From Pseudomonas sp. MYb327 (GTDB lineage Bacteria > Pseudomonadota > Gammaproteobacteria > Pseudomonadales > Pseudomonadaceae), in assembly GCF_040438925.1 (NCBI RefSeq), contig NZ_CP159258.1, positions 3,176,001 to 3,240,000 of the forward strand: a stretch of DNA of 64,000 nucleotides. Direction: 5' to 3'. Made by a program: the position numbers and the translations under genes. Under the pieces are notes generated by a model, which saw nothing but the letters and a program-made list of their open reading frames with translations, had not been told where the DNA came from and did not search any database. Positions 11,923-21,625 of this stretch are shown here, in pieces (position 1 is the first letter of the stretch; the number at the start of each line of letters is the position of its first letter).

Positions 11923-12432
11923 CAACTGATCTCCACGATATGGAAGCTGAACAGTACACGTCGGACGCAGGTGAATGGTTCGGCAGGGACGTTAAACGTC
12001 GATGCTACGCCTCTCAACCCGGCACACCCGCCAACGCGATAGTCGGGATTCTGTAGGAGCAGTTTGTCGGACAAACGCTCAATTCATACGCCCGTTTGAT
12101 TTGGGTACGTCACCTTCACGGAATTTCCGACAATTGTCAATCGCCTGAAACATTGGGTTGAAACGCGACTTTGCAGTCATTTCCGTAATACGAAGATCTT
12201 CAACATGCTGATGGATGTGGATCCATTCATAGAATTTATCGTTAGAAAAGTCGCCCTAATTCCCGGCAACCTTTGTTTAACAGGCTACGCTGGCGGGAGC
12301 TGGGGAAAAATTTGAACGCATTTGGCGAATGCCAAGCGTAAGATCAGCCCAAACCGGATTTACCGGCCTGCCTGGCCAACCCGCCCGATGATGTTGTCGG
12401 GCTTTTTATTGCCTGATGATTTGCATGGCTCC
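11923..12432. other. fadB upstream region with a possible small-RNA gene
   Basis: No protein gene is evident in this 510-base stretch. It holds the presumed fadB promoter, a weak PsrA-like site GAAACATTGGGTTG (12147-12160, one mismatch in the second half), and a plus-strand terminator at 12383-12407 that has no plus-strand gene before it. That suggests an untranslated transcript ending at about 12407. Confidence 0.4.
12383..12407 (+). terminator. Orphan rho-independent terminator
   Basis: GCCCGA and TCGGGC form a stem with an eight-base loop, followed directly by TTTTTATT on the plus strand. The opposite strand lacks a T-run, so the direction is clear, yet no plus-strand reading frame precedes it. 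Confidence 0.75.
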
Positions 12433-12526
12433 CTGTAGGAGCTGGCTTGCCAGCGAAGGCCACTTCAGCCTCAAAGAGGTTGCTTTCTGACACGCCGTCT
12501 TCGCTGGCAAGCCAGCTCCTACAGGG
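12433..12526. repeat. REP pair (family A)
   Basis: CTGTAGGAGCTGGCTTGCCAG at the left and its inverted copy at the right (about 12493-12526) flank a short spacer just after the stop of the minus-strand membrane-anchored gene. Confidence 0.88.
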
Positions 12527-12532
12527 CTCGGG

Positions 12533-12970
12533 TCAGGCCAGTGCTTTGAGGGTGGCGTCGATGTGTTGCAAAACCTCGGCTTCGCCCTTCTCGCCCCAAT
12601 ACAAGGCAATCATTTGTTTGTCGGCCTCGACCTTGTAGACGTTGCCCGGCAATTTTTCGAAATGATTGAGCAGCGCACGATCCTCACATGTTTCCTGCCA
12701 CTGATTGACCCATAATCCCGGTGATTTTTGCCAGTAACTCCAGCACGCCGGTTGATTGCCCCGTCGCGGTCGATGGTACTGCGCGCAAGGGTTTGGCGGC
12801 ACCTGGCCGAGCCAGTGCGGCCACTCCTGAGGCGCAAGTTGCATGGCCAGGCCAATGCGTCGCGCTTCCATGCGAAGGGCCATCCGGCCGCTCTGGTGGC
12901 GGGACGGTCGCAACCATGCCAGCGGACTGAGAACCACCAGCAGGATTGACACCACTATCCAGACCGTCAT
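12533..12970 (-). CDS. Membrane-anchored hypothetical protein
   Basis: This 145-residue protein begins with one hydrophobic segment (MTVWIVVSILLVVLSPLAWL) and then a basic, soluble part with several Trp residues and three cysteines. The ATG at 12970 has GGGAG upstream. By neighbourhood it resembles the conserved hypothetical genes between fadB and the usp gene in other pseudomonads (around PA3015-3016). No domain is recognised. It is divergent from usp, and about 105 bases separate the two starts. Confidence 0.7.
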   Translation of the reverse strand: MTVWIVVSILLVVLSPLAWLRPSRHQSGRMALRMEARRIGLAMQLAPQEWPHWLGQVPPNPCAQYHRPRRGNQPACWSYWQKSPGLWVNQWQETCEDRALLNHFEKLPGNVYKVEADKQMIALYWGEKGEAEVLQHIDATLKALA

Positions 12971-13074
12971 ATCTGTACTCCCGATTCTTGATGAGCGCAT
13001 TCAGTCACTTTGAAACCAATGCGCTTGAAACCAGCCATACTTACCAATATTGCAATCCTCAGGAGGAGCACCTC

Positions 13075-13515
13075 ATGCCCTACAACCACATTCTGGTCGC
13101 TGTAGATCTAACCGAAGAGTGCGATCCTGTCATTCACCGCGCTCGCGAGCTCTCGGTGAGCAATGGCGCGAAGTTATCCCTGGTGCACATCGTCGAACCA
13201 ATGGCCATGGCCTTTGGCGGTGACGTGCCGATGGACCTGTCACAACTGCAACAACAGCAGTTCGATCAGGCCAAGGAGCGCCTGGACCGGCTGATCGTGA
13301 AATACCCGGAGCTCTCCAAGGAATACAGCCACCTGACTTACGGCCAGCCACGCCAAGAGATTCACCACCTGGCCAAGGAGCAAGGGTGCGACATGATCGT
13401 GGTGGGCAGTCACGGGCGGCATGGCCTGGCATTGCTGCTGGGCTCCACTGCCAATGACGTCCTGCACGGTGCGCCTTGCGATGTGCTGGCGGTGCGCCTG
13501 CAAAGCAAGAGCTGA
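13075..13515 (+). CDS. Universal stress protein, UspA family
   Basis: This is a 146-residue single-domain Usp protein. It begins YNHILVAVDLTEECDPVI and ends with the ATP-loop pattern MIVVGSHGRHGLALLLGSTANDVL (G-x2-G-x9-G-S/T), then CDVLAVRL. AGGAGGA at 13061 sets the ATG at 13075. Such proteins bind ATP and accumulate under growth arrest or low oxygen; the exact role of this paralogue is unknown. It stands alone and is followed by a REP pair and a bidirectional terminator. Confidence 0.93.
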   Translation: MPYNHILVAVDLTEECDPVIHRARELSVSNGAKLSLVHIVEPMAMAFGGDVPMDLSQLQQQQFDQAKERLDRLIVKYPELSKEYSHLTYGQPRQEIHHLAKEQGCDMIVVGSHGRHGLALLLGSTANDVLHGAPCDVLAVRLQSKS

Positions 13516-13524
13516 GAGCCATCA

Positions 13525-13613
13525 CTGTAGGAGCCGGCTTGCTGGCGATGCGAGCGATCTGCACCGCCTGATGCGCCGCGGTGATCCCATCGCTGGCAAG
13601 CCAGCTCCTACAG
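13525..13613. repeat. REP pair (family A)
   Basis: CTGTAGGAGCCGGCTTGCTGGCGATG and the inverted ATCGCTGGCAAGCCAGCTCC flank a 45-base spacer after usp. Confidence 0.85.
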
Positions 13614-13631
13614 AGAGATGCATTCCATATG

Positions 13632-13672
13632 AAAAGCCCGACAGTCGAGTTACCGATGTCGGGCTTTTTTTA
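13632..13672. terminator. Bidirectional terminator between usp and the ABC-F gene
   Basis: AAAGCCCGACA and TGTCGGGCTTT form the stem; a TTTTTTTATT tract follows on the plus strand and a shorter T-run on the minus strand, 13 bases after the ABC-F stop. Confidence 0.88.
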
Positions 13673-13684
13673 TTGCAAAATCAA

Positions 13685-15604
13685 TCAGGCATCCAGCTCG
13701 GCCCAGCGCTCGACCATAACGTCCAGCTCAGCCTGCAACTGCGCCAGTTGAGCGATCACCGCAGCGGTTTCCGCAGCAGGACGCAGATAAAAACCTGCAT
13801 CGGCCATCTGCGCCTCAACGGCAGCGATCTGCTGCTCCATGGCTTCGATCTGCCCTGGCAACGCTTCCAGCTCGCGCTGCAACTTGTAGCTGAGCTTCTT
13901 CTTCGCCGCTGGCGCTTCGACCGCTGCCGCGACTGGCGCAGGCTCGGCCTTTACCACAGCGGAATTCAGGTCGGCCTTGCCGGATTTGCTTTCAGTCACG
14001 CCCAGCAGACGCGGCGAGCCGCCCTGACGCAGCCAGTCCTGATAACCACCGACGTACTCGCGAACCTTGCCTTCACCTTCGAAGACCAGGGTGCTGGTAA
14101 CCACGTTATCGAGGAATGCCCGGTCGTGGCTAACCATCAGTACGGTGCCGTTGAAGGTCAGCAAGACCTCTTCCAGCAGCTCGAGGGTTTCGACGTCGAG
14201 GTCGTTGGTCGGTTCGTCGAGGACTAGCAGGTTCGCCGGCTTGCTGAACAGTTTGGCCAGCAACAGACGGGCACGCTCGCCCCCGGACAGCGCCTTGACC
14301 GGCGTGCGGGCACGCTGTGGGCTGAACAGGAAGTCGCCGAGGTAGCTCAGCACGTGGCGGCTCTGGCCGTCGATATCGATAAAGTCGCGACCTTCGGCGA
14401 CGTTATCGATCACGGTTTTTTCCAGATCCAGCTGATGACGCAATTGGTCGAAGTAAGCGACGTCGATCTTCGTGCCCTCTTCCACCTTGCCACTGGTTGG
14501 CTGCAAACCACTCAGCATCAGCTTGAGCAACGTAGTCTTGCCGGTACCGTTGGCGCCGAGCAGACCGATGCGGTCACCGCGCTGCAACACCATGGAAAAA
14601 TCCTTGATCAGGAACGGACCGCCCGGGTGAGCGAAGCTCACATTATCGAGGACCATCACCTGCTTGCCGGACTTGTCGGCGGTTTCCAGCTGGATGTTGG
14701 CCTTGCCGGTACGCTCACGACGCTCGCTGCGCTCTACGCGCAAGGCCTTGAGTGCGCGCACGCGCCCTTCGTTACGAGTACGACGCGCCTTGATGCCTTG
14801 GCGAATCCACACTTCTTCCTGGGCCAGACGCTTGTCGAACAGCGCGTTGGCGGTGGCTTCGGCAGCCAGTTCGGCTTCTTTATGTACGAGGAAACTGGCG
14901 TAGTCGCCATTCCAGTCGATCAGGCCGCCGCGATCCAGTTCAAGGATGCGGGTCGCCAGGTTTTGCAGGAAAGAACGGTCGTGCGTGATGAACAGCACGG
15001 CGCCCTGGAAATCCTTCAGCGCTTCTTCGAGCCAGGCAATGGCACCGATGTCCAGGTGGTTGGTCGGTTCGTCGAGCAGCAACAGGTCCGGCTCGGAAAC
15101 CAACGCCTGGGCCAGCAGGACGCGACGACGCCAGCCGCCGGACAATTCGGCGAGGGTCTTGTCGGCCGGCAATTGCAGGCGGCTCAGGGTGCTGTCGACC
15201 AGGGTCTGCAAGCGCCAGCCATCGCGGGCTTCGAGGTCGTGCTGGACGTGCATCAGTTTGTCCAGATCGGCGTCGGTGACGCAGTTCTGGCTCAGGTGGT
15301 GGTACTCGGCCAGCAGCGCGCCGACACCGTCGAGGCCTTCGGCAACCACGTCGAACACGGTCCGCTCGTCGGCTACCGGCAATTCTTGCGGCAATTCGCC
15401 GATCTTCAGACCGGGTGCACGCCAAACGGAGCCGTCATCGGGCTTCTGGTCGCCCTTGACGAGCTTCATCATGCTGGACTTGCCAGTGCCGTTGCGGCCG
15501 ATGATGCACACCCGCTCACCACGGGCGATCTGCCAGGACACCTTGTCCAACAACGGCATAGCGCCGAAAGCAAGGGACACATCGCTGAATTTGAGCAGGG
15601 TCAT
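13685..15604 (-). CDS. ABC-F family ATPase (Uup/YheS-like)
   Basis: This is a 639-residue protein with two ABC cassettes and no membrane segment. Cassette 1 has GRNGTGKSS, LSGGWRRR and LLLLDEPTNHLD; cassette 2 has GANGTGKTT, LSGGERAR and LLVLDEPTNDLD. Between them is the charged linker typical of ABC-F factors (RRTRNEGRVRALKALRVERSER). The C-terminus after an Ala/Pro-rich stretch is a coiled coil (ELEALPGQIEAMEQQIAAVEAQ), as in Uup. ABC-F proteins bind the ribosomal E site and relieve stalled translation, and Uup also acts on DNA transposition. The ATG at 15604 begins MTLLKFSDVSLAFG. Confidence 0.93.
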   Translation of the reverse strand: MTLLKFSDVSLAFGAMPLLDKVSWQIARGERVCIIGRNGTGKSSMMKLVKGDQKPDDGSVWRAPGLKIGELPQELPVADERTVFDVVAEGLDGVGALLAEYHHLSQNCVTDADLDKLMHVQHDLEARDGWRLQTLVDSTLSRLQLPADKTLAELSGGWRRRVLLAQALVSEPDLLLLDEPTNHLDIGAIAWLEEALKDFQGAVLFITHDRSFLQNLATRILELDRGGLIDWNGDYASFLVHKEAELAAEATANALFDKRLAQEEVWIRQGIKARRTRNEGRVRALKALRVERSERRERTGKANIQLETADKSGKQVMVLDNVSFAHPGGPFLIKDFSMVLQRGDRIGLLGANGTGKTTLLKLMLSGLQPTSGKVEEGTKIDVAYFDQLRHQLDLEKTVIDNVAEGRDFIDIDGQSRHVLSYLGDFLFSPQRARTPVKALSGGERARLLLAKLFSKPANLLVLDEPTNDLDVETLELLEEVLLTFNGTVLMVSHDRAFLDNVVTSTLVFEGEGKVREYVGGYQDWLRQGGSPRLLGVTESKSGKADLNSAVVKAEPAPVAAAVEAPAAKKKLSYKLQRELEALPGQIEAMEQQIAAVEAQMADAGFYLRPAAETAAVIAQLAQLQAELDVMVERWAELDA

Positions 15605-15817
15605 GAGCTTCTCCAAAAACCGGGCGCGCATTCTACCTGACTTGAGGCTCCAGAAGGCCGGCAATTTCACTGTCGATGCACTCTGCACAACAAATGTTGC
15701 GAACTGATGCAGACGGACCCGCAAAGCTTTCGCCCGTTGCTGGCAAAAGGCTAAGCTACAGTCAATTCAGTGTGGTCATCGCCCGCACTTGTCATGATTT
15801 CTCTGCCCGGACGTCTC

Positions 15818-17746
15818 ATGCGCAGTCGCCTTTTCAAGCTTTTGTCCTGTTTTTTACTGTCTGCCGCTGCCGTTCAATCCGCCCAGGCGGTAGACCTGTC
15901 CACCCAACGCCAATATTACGATGAAGCCAAGCGCGCCCTCGCCAAGGGTGATACCGGCCCCTATTTCCGTTACAGCCAGGCCCTCGCCGACTACCCGCTT
16001 GAGCCCTACCTGGCCTATGACGAACTGACCGCGCGCCTGAAATCCGCGAGCAATGCCGAAATCGAAAAATTCCTCGCCGAACACGGTGACCTGCCGCAAG
16101 CCAACTGGATGAAACTTCGCTGGTTGCGTTGGCTGGCCGATCGCGGCGATTGGGCGACGTTCGTCAAGTATTACGACCCCAAACTCAACTTCACCGAACT
16201 GGACTGCCTGAACGCGCAGTATCAGATCAGCCACAACCTCAAGACCGAAGGTTACGCCAACGCCAACAAGCTCTGGCTGACCGGCAAATCTCAGCCTGAA
16301 GCTTGCGACGTGCTGTTCGGCATGTGGGCCGCCGACGGCCAGTTGACCGAGCAAAAACGCTGGGAGCGGACCAAACTTGCCGCCCAGGCGCGTAACTATC
16401 CGCTGGCCAACAGCCTGGTCAACGGTCTGACCACCCTCGCCCCTCGCGGCCGATTGCTAATAGATGTGGCGCAGAAACCAGAGCTGCTCAATCAGCCGTC
16501 GCGCTTCACACCGGCGGACGAGCCGATGTCGGACATCGTCAGCCTTGGTCTGCGTCGCCTCGCCCGTCAGGACCCCGACAGGGCAATGAACCTGCTGGAC
16601 GGATACGCCAGCAGCATGCACTTCTCCCGGGATGAGAAGGTCGCGATTGCCAGAGAAATCGGGTTGACGCTCGCCAAACGTTTCGACAGCCGCGCGCTGG
16701 ATATGATGACCAAGTACGACCCGGAATTGCGCGACAACACCGTGTCAGAATGGCGCATGCGCCTGCTGCTTCGACTGGCCCGCTGGAACGATGCCTATGA
16801 GCTGACCCGTCGACTGCCGCAAGACCTGGCCACCACCAGCCGCTGGCGTTACTGGCAGGCCCGCAGCCTGGAACTGGCGCAGCCGCAGAGTCCAGAACCG
16901 CAGACTCTCTACAAGAGTCTCGCCCGTGAACGCGACTTCTATGGTTTTCTCGCCGCGGATCGTTCGCAATCTCCCTACTCGCTGAACAACAAACCGCTGG
17001 TAATGAGCCAGGCGCTGATCAACAAAGTGCGTAACACCCCCGGCATACGCCGCGCCCTGGAATTCCATGCGCGCGGGCAAATCGTCGACGGGCGCCGCGA
17101 GTGGTACCACGTCAGCCGCCACTTCAGCCGTGATGAAATGGTTGCCCAGGCAAAACTGGCCTATGACCTGAAATGGTACTTCCCGGCCATTCGCACGATC
17201 AGCCAGGCGCAGTATTGGGACGATCTGGATATACGTTTCCCGATGGCCCACCGCAACACGCTGGTGCGTGAAGCGAAGAATCGCGGTTTGCACCCGAGCT
17301 GGGCGTTCGCTATTACCCGCCAGGAAAGCGCCTTCATGGATGACGCCCGCTCCGGCGTCGGCGCGTCGGGCCTGATGCAGCTGATGCCAGCCACGGCCAA
17401 GGAAACCGCCCGCAAGTTCAGTATTCCGTACGCTTCGCCACAGCAGCTGTTCGACCCGGACAAGAATATCCAGCTCGGCGCCGCTTACCTGAGCCAGGTG
17501 CACAGCCAGTTCAACGGCAACCGCGTTCTCGCCTCGGCCGCTTACAACGCCGGCCCCGGCCGCGTGCGCCAGTGGTTGCGCGGTGCTGACCACCTGAGCT
17601 TCGACGTGTGGGTGGAAAGCATCCCATTCGACGAAACTCGCCAGTACGTACAAAACGTACTGTCGTACTCGGTGATCTACGGCCAGAAACTCAACTCTCC
17701 GCAGCCGATCGTGGATTGGCATGAGCGGTATTTCGACGATCAATAA
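15818..17746 (+). CDS. slt: Soluble lytic murein transglycosylase
   Basis: This is a 642-residue Slt70-type enzyme. A signal peptide (MRSRLFKLLSCFLLSAAA to AQA) precedes a long alpha-superhelical domain, and the lysozyme-like domain is at the C-terminus. The catalytic Glu lies in AITRQESAF, followed by SGLMQLMPATA and AYNAGPGRVRQWL. It cleaves peptidoglycan to 1,6-anhydromuropeptides, the substrates later handled by NagZ. In-frame ATGs at 15770 and 15794 are alternatives; 15818 places the signal peptide at the N-terminus and gives the 642-residue length I recall for PA3020. Confidence 0.94.
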   Translation: MRSRLFKLLSCFLLSAAAVQSAQAVDLSTQRQYYDEAKRALAKGDTGPYFRYSQALADYPLEPYLAYDELTARLKSASNAEIEKFLAEHGDLPQANWMKLRWLRWLADRGDWATFVKYYDPKLNFTELDCLNAQYQISHNLKTEGYANANKLWLTGKSQPEACDVLFGMWAADGQLTEQKRWERTKLAAQARNYPLANSLVNGLTTLAPRGRLLIDVAQKPELLNQPSRFTPADEPMSDIVSLGLRRLARQDPDRAMNLLDGYASSMHFSRDEKVAIAREIGLTLAKRFDSRALDMMTKYDPELRDNTVSEWRMRLLLRLARWNDAYELTRRLPQDLATTSRWRYWQARSLELAQPQSPEPQTLYKSLARERDFYGFLAADRSQSPYSLNNKPLVMSQALINKVRNTPGIRRALEFHARGQIVDGRREWYHVSRHFSRDEMVAQAKLAYDLKWYFPAIRTISQAQYWDDLDIRFPMAHRNTLVREAKNRGLHPSWAFAITRQESAFMDDARSGVGASGLMQLMPATAKETARKFSIPYASPQQLFDPDKNIQLGAAYLSQVHSQFNGNRVLASAAYNAGPGRVRQWLRGADHLSFDVWVESIPFDETRQYVQNVLSYSVIYGQKLNSPQPIVDWHERYFDDQ

Positions 17747-17773
17747 CAGCTCGATGTTGGAGCCGCTCTAACG

Positions 17774-17808
17774 AAAAATGCCCGCATCGTTTGATGCGGG
17801 CATTTTTT
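17774..17808. terminator. Bidirectional terminator after slt
   Basis: AAAAATGCCCGCATC and GATGCGGGCATTTTTT form a 13-15 bp stem with a four-base loop, placed between the converging slt and ABC exporter genes. Confidence 0.93.
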
Positions 17809-17851
17809 GTACTCAATCCAAAGATCCCAGCCTCGTTTCACTCGACAGCTC

Positions 17852-19630
17852 CTACAAAGGTAGGTCGAGTTCTGTCTTGTCAGTGTTGAACTGCAACGCC
17901 GCCAACCGTGCATACAGCGCATTGTTGGCAATCAGTTCCTGATGTGTTCCCACGGCCACCAGCTTTCCTTGGTCCATCACCGCTATCCGGTCGGCGTTTT
18001 TCACCGTGGCCAGGCGATGGGCGATGACCAGGGTCGTGCGGTTTTTCATCAGGCTCGGCAGGGCTTGCTGTATCAAATGTTCGCTTTGCGCATCGAGGGC
18101 GCTGGTGGCTTCGTCGAGCAAGAGGATGGGGGCGTCGACCAGCAGCGCGCGGGCGATGGCCAGCCGCTGGCGTTGGCCGCCGGACAAGCCAAGACCTCCA
18201 TCACCCAGATGCGTCTGGTAGCCGTTGGGCATGGCTTCGATGAAATCATGGGCATAGGCGATTTTCGCCGCGTCTTGAACCTCGGCTGACGTCGCCGTCG
18301 GGTTGCCGTAGCGGATGTTCTCTTCGATGCTGCCGAAAAACAGCGCCGGGGTTTGCGAAACCAGGGCGAAGCAGCGTCGCAGGTCCAGTGGATCAAGACT
18401 TGTCAGCGGCACACCGTCGAGCAGGATGCTTCCTTCTGCGGGGTCGTAGAAACGCAGCAGCAGGTCATACACCGTTGATTTACCGGCCCCGGACGGCCCG
18501 ACCAACGCCAGTGTTTCTCCAGCTTTGATGGCCAGGTTCAAACCATCGACGGCATAGCTTTCGGGACGCGACGGGTAGGAAAAGCGCACGTCATGCAGCA
18601 GCAAATCGCCTCGCACTCGCTCGGGCAAGGACACAAGGCCTGAGGTTGGAGACTGGATGATGTTTTTCGAGCGCAGCAACTCGGCGATCCGCTCCGCCGC
18701 GCCGGCCGCGCGTTGCAACTCGCCAATCACTTCACTCAAGGTGCCGAACGCGCTGCCGACGATCAGGCTATAGAAGACGAACGCCGCCAACTCACCTGCG
18801 GAAATTCGCCCGGCAATCACGTCCATGCCGCCGACCCAGAGCATCACGCCAACAGCGCCCAGCACCAGCACAATCACCAGGGTGATCAGCCAGGCCCGTT
18901 GAAAAATGCGCTTGCGCGCGGTGTTGAAGGCGTCTTCCACGGTCACGGCAAAACGCTGTTCGTCCTGCGCCTGATGGTTGTAGGCCTGCACGGTTTTGAT
19001 CTGGCCCAGGGTTTCAGACACATAACTGCCGATATCGGCGATCCGGTCCTGACTGAGTCGCGACAGGCTGCGAACCCGACGGCCGAAAATCAGGATCGGC
19101 GCAATCACCAACGGCAAGGCGACCACCACGATGCTGGTGAGCTTGGGATTGGTAATGAACAGCAGGACGATCCCGCCGATCACCATCAGCAGGTTGCGCA
19201 AAAACAGCGACAGCGACGAGCCGATCACCGATTGCAATAGCGTGGTATCGGCGGTCAGCCGGGACTGGATCTCGGAGCTGCGGTTGTTTTCGTAAAACCC
19301 CGGATGCAGATAGATCAGATGGTTGAACACTTGGCGGCGGATGTCGGCGACACAGCGCTCACCGATCCACGACACCAAGTAAAAACGCGCAAAAGTGCCA
19401 ATCGCCAGACCGATCACCAGCAACATGAATAAACCGATGGATTGATTGAGCAGGTGCGGCGATTGGGTCATGAAGCCTTGATCCACCAGCAGGCGGATGC
19501 CCTGCCCCATGGATAAGGTGATGCCTGCCGTCACGATCAATGCGAGCAGCGCGCCGAGCGCATGCCAGCGATAAGGCGCGATGAAACGGCTGGCCAGGCG
19601 TATCGCGCGGCGGTGACGAACTGTAAGCAT
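17852..19630 (-). CDS. ABC exporter, fused permease and ATPase (MsbA/BmrA-like)
   Basis: This is a half-transporter of about 592 residues. The first 300 residues carry roughly six membrane segments in the type IV exporter pattern, including RFYLVSWIGERCVADIRRQVF and FYENNRSSEIQSRLTADT. The ATPase has GPSGAGKST, LSGGQRQR and ILLLDEATSALD. It works as a homodimer; the substrate (lipid or drug) cannot be told from sequence. ATGs at 19639, 19636 and 19630 are all possible; I use the last because a GGA lies at a usable distance. No partner gene adjoins it. Confidence 0.88.
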   Translation of the reverse strand: MLTVRHRRAIRLASRFIAPYRWHALGALLALIVTAGITLSMGQGIRLLVDQGFMTQSPHLLNQSIGLFMLLVIGLAIGTFARFYLVSWIGERCVADIRRQVFNHLIYLHPGFYENNRSSEIQSRLTADTTLLQSVIGSSLSLFLRNLLMVIGGIVLLFITNPKLTSIVVVALPLVIAPILIFGRRVRSLSRLSQDRIADIGSYVSETLGQIKTVQAYNHQAQDEQRFAVTVEDAFNTARKRIFQRAWLITLVIVLVLGAVGVMLWVGGMDVIAGRISAGELAAFVFYSLIVGSAFGTLSEVIGELQRAAGAAERIAELLRSKNIIQSPTSGLVSLPERVRGDLLLHDVRFSYPSRPESYAVDGLNLAIKAGETLALVGPSGAGKSTVYDLLLRFYDPAEGSILLDGVPLTSLDPLDLRRCFALVSQTPALFFGSIEENIRYGNPTATSAEVQDAAKIAYAHDFIEAMPNGYQTHLGDGGLGLSGGQRQRLAIARALLVDAPILLLDEATSALDAQSEHLIQQALPSLMKNRTTLVIAHRLATVKNADRIAVMDQGKLVAVGTHQELIANNALYARLAALQFNTDKTELDLPL

Positions 19631-19892
19631 TGGCATCATCCACAGGACGGAGCATTTGTTAGATCCAGCGTACACCGCGCAACGGCGTGGAACTTGGTAA
19701 ATCACAATGAGTCAGGTTAATTATGACCGCCAAGCCTAGGCCCTAGACGCTATTGGTCTAAAGTCCGGGTGGCAACATTGCGACATTTCTGGTGGACTGT
19801 CGTTGCCGCTTTGGAGAGATCGCAGGGAGTTGTCACAGCCTGGTCACCTGGCGGTTCTATAGTAAGAACACAACCTGAAGAGGAGACAGGCC

Positions 19893-20072
19893 ATGTCCTT
19901 GCAAAACAGCAGCGATGACAAGATTCAAGTGATCCGCACGCAGCCAGACCAGTCTCTCGGTTGCTCGATTATCGATGAACAGGGCCGCGAAGTACCGATC
20001 ACTGAAGACATGATCCAGCAAGCGTGCAGCGAACTGGAGAAGCGATTGGTCAAGCCTGCCGAACAAAAGTGA
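19893..20072 (+). CDS. Small conserved protein, PA1571 family
   Basis: A 59-residue frame begins MSLQNSSDDKIQVIRTQP and ends KPAEQK. A strong GAAGAGGAGA site sits seven bases before the ATG, a TATAGT -10-like box is at 19858, and a terminator follows directly, so it looks like a complete monocistronic gene. The middle has the pattern CSIIDEQGREVPITEDMIQQAC, which I associate with the small proteins named after PA1571. Function is unknown. Two cysteines flank the conserved segment. Confidence 0.8.
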   Translation: MSLQNSSDDKIQVIRTQPDQSLGCSIIDEQGREVPITEDMIQQACSELEKRLVKPAEQK

Positions 20073-20091
20073 TATCGCCACCGTCTTCTTG

Positions 20092-20118
20092 ACCCGGCCC
20101 TAGTTGGCCGGGTTTTTT
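20092..20118 (+). terminator. Terminator after the 59-residue gene
   Basis: ACCCGGCC and GGCCGGGT form the stem with a six-base loop, followed by TTTTT. Confidence 0.9.
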
Positions 20119-20160
20119 ATGGGTGCTGACTTCTGCTCCTGCAGAGGTCGTGGGTGAACT

Positions 20161-21303
20161 TTAGATAGTTGTTGCACCTAATGCCGCGACAATCTTCTGT
20201 AACTGAGGCGCGTCCCCGTCGATCCGCACCTGCAACCCGTCGATCTCGCGCCGCGCCGGGTAGTTCTTGCGCAACACATCAAACGCCCCACGCTGTTCGC
20301 TCACGCTGCCTACAAGGCTACGGCGGAAATCCGCATCGTCACGGCGCGGGTCATACACGCCACGGCACAACATCGCCAGCGCCCAGGCCGGATCCGTTTG
20401 CGCACTCAACATCACTTGCGACAGCCACGGAGCCGGCAGCAAATCGCTCAAGCTGACGCTGGCCGGTTGCCCGAGGAAATCGCAGTAAGCCTGATAGATC
20501 TGTGCCGTCCCGCGCTGTTTGCCGTCGAGGCTGTAACCGGCAATGTGCGGCGTTGCCAGCACGCAGAGTTCGGCGAGCGCTACATCGACTTCCGGCTCGC
20601 CTTCCCAGACGTCAAGCACCGCTTGCAGGTCCTCACGCTCCAGCAACACATCGCGCAGCGCGGCGTTGTTCACTACCGGGCCACGACTGGCGTTGATCAG
20701 CCAGGTACCCGGCTTGAGTTGATTCAGGCGTTTTTTGTCGAACAGGTGCCAGGTTGACTGAGTGCCTTGCTTGGTCAGCGGCGTGTGTAGACTGATGACG
20801 TCGCACTGCTCGATGATCTGCTCAAGGCTGACATAGTCGCCGCCTTCCAGGGCTTGTCGCGGCGGATCGCACACCAGTACGTTCCAGCCCAACCCTTGCA
20901 GCACTTTGACCAGTCGCCCGCCCACTTCACCGGCACCGACCACGCCGTAGAGGCGTTGCGTCAAGTCCGCGCCTTCGATTTCGGCGAGGGTCAACAAGCT
21001 GCCAAGCACGTAATCAACCACGCCCCGGGCATTGCAGCCCGGCGCGCTGGACCAGGTGATGCCAGCCTGTTGGAAATAATCCAGATCCAGGTGATCGGTG
21101 CCGATGGTGCAGGTGCCGACAAAGCGCACCTTGCTGCCCTCAAGCAGCGCGCGGTTGACGTTGGTCACCGAACGCACCAGCAGCACATCGGCCTGTTCGA
21201 CCGTGGCGCGGTCGATGGAGCGGCCCGGCACCCGGCGAATTTCGCCGAAGCCCTCGAAGAAGGCGTCGAGCAGGGGAATATTTTCGTCGGCAACAATCAG
21301 CAT
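20161..21303 (-). CDS. pdxB: Erythronate-4-phosphate dehydrogenase PdxB
   Basis: This is a 380-residue D-2-hydroxyacid dehydrogenase. The N-terminus [16 protein letters not shown] is typical of PdxB. The NAD-binding loop reads [16 protein letters not shown], and the catalytic region includes [17 protein letters not shown] and [12 protein letters not shown] (His of the Glu-His pair). The PdxB-specific C-terminal dimer domain follows. It catalyses the second step of the DXP-dependent pyridoxal phosphate pathway. The gene stands alone and is divergent from the MATE gene. Confidence 0.97.
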   Translation of the reverse strand: MLIVADENIPLLDAFFEGFGEIRRVPGRSIDRATVEQADVLLVRSVTNVNRALLEGSKVRFVGTCTIGTDHLDLDYFQQAGITWSSAPGCNARGVVDYVLGSLLTLAEIEGADLTQRLYGVVGAGEVGGRLVKVLQGLGWNVLVCDPPRQALEGGDYVSLEQIIEQCDVISLHTPLTKQGTQSTWHLFDKKRLNQLKPGTWLINASRGPVVNNAALRDVLLEREDLQAVLDVWEGEPEVDVALAELCVLATPHIAGYSLDGKQRGTAQIYQAYCDFLGQPASVSLSDLLPAPWLSQVMLSAQTDPAWALAMLCRGVYDPRRDDADFRRSLVGSVSEQRGAFDVLRKNYPARREIDGLQVRIDGDAPQLQKIVAALGATTI

Positions 21304-21370
21304 GGCAGGCTCCTTTGGCGGATCGGCAGTGTAGGCGGAGATGGCTGTGCTGAGCTAGCAGCCATTACCC

Positions 21371-21510
21371 CTGTGGCGAGGGAGCTTGTCGGACCGCCGA
21401 ACCGTCCCGCCGGGCTGCGAAGCGGCCCCTGGCGTTTTGTCTGCTACACCGTATCGACAGGATTTACGACTGCTGCGCAGCCGAGCGGGAGCAAGCTCCC
21501 TCGCCACAGG
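21371..21510. repeat. REP pair (family B, TGTGGCGAGGGAGCTTGCTCCC type)
   Basis: CTGTGGCGAGGGAGCTTG at the left and GCGGGAGCAAGCTCCCTCGC at the right face each other across about 100 bases in the pdxB/MATE intergenic region. The left arm is altered after GCTTG. Confidence 0.8.
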
Positions 21511-21625
21511 GGTTCGACCGATTTGGATAGGCGATTACAAATCCACAACACAGGTCTTTTCCTGACCGATGCGTCAACGCGTAGAATGCGCGCCTGCGCA
21601 TCAAAAACCTTTGGACGTTTCGCCC

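Noticed and set aside
12147..12160. PsrA operator upstream of fadB (GAAACATTGGGTTG).
   Set aside because: The second half-site has a mismatch and the distance to fadB is over 200 bases; kept only as a weak note.
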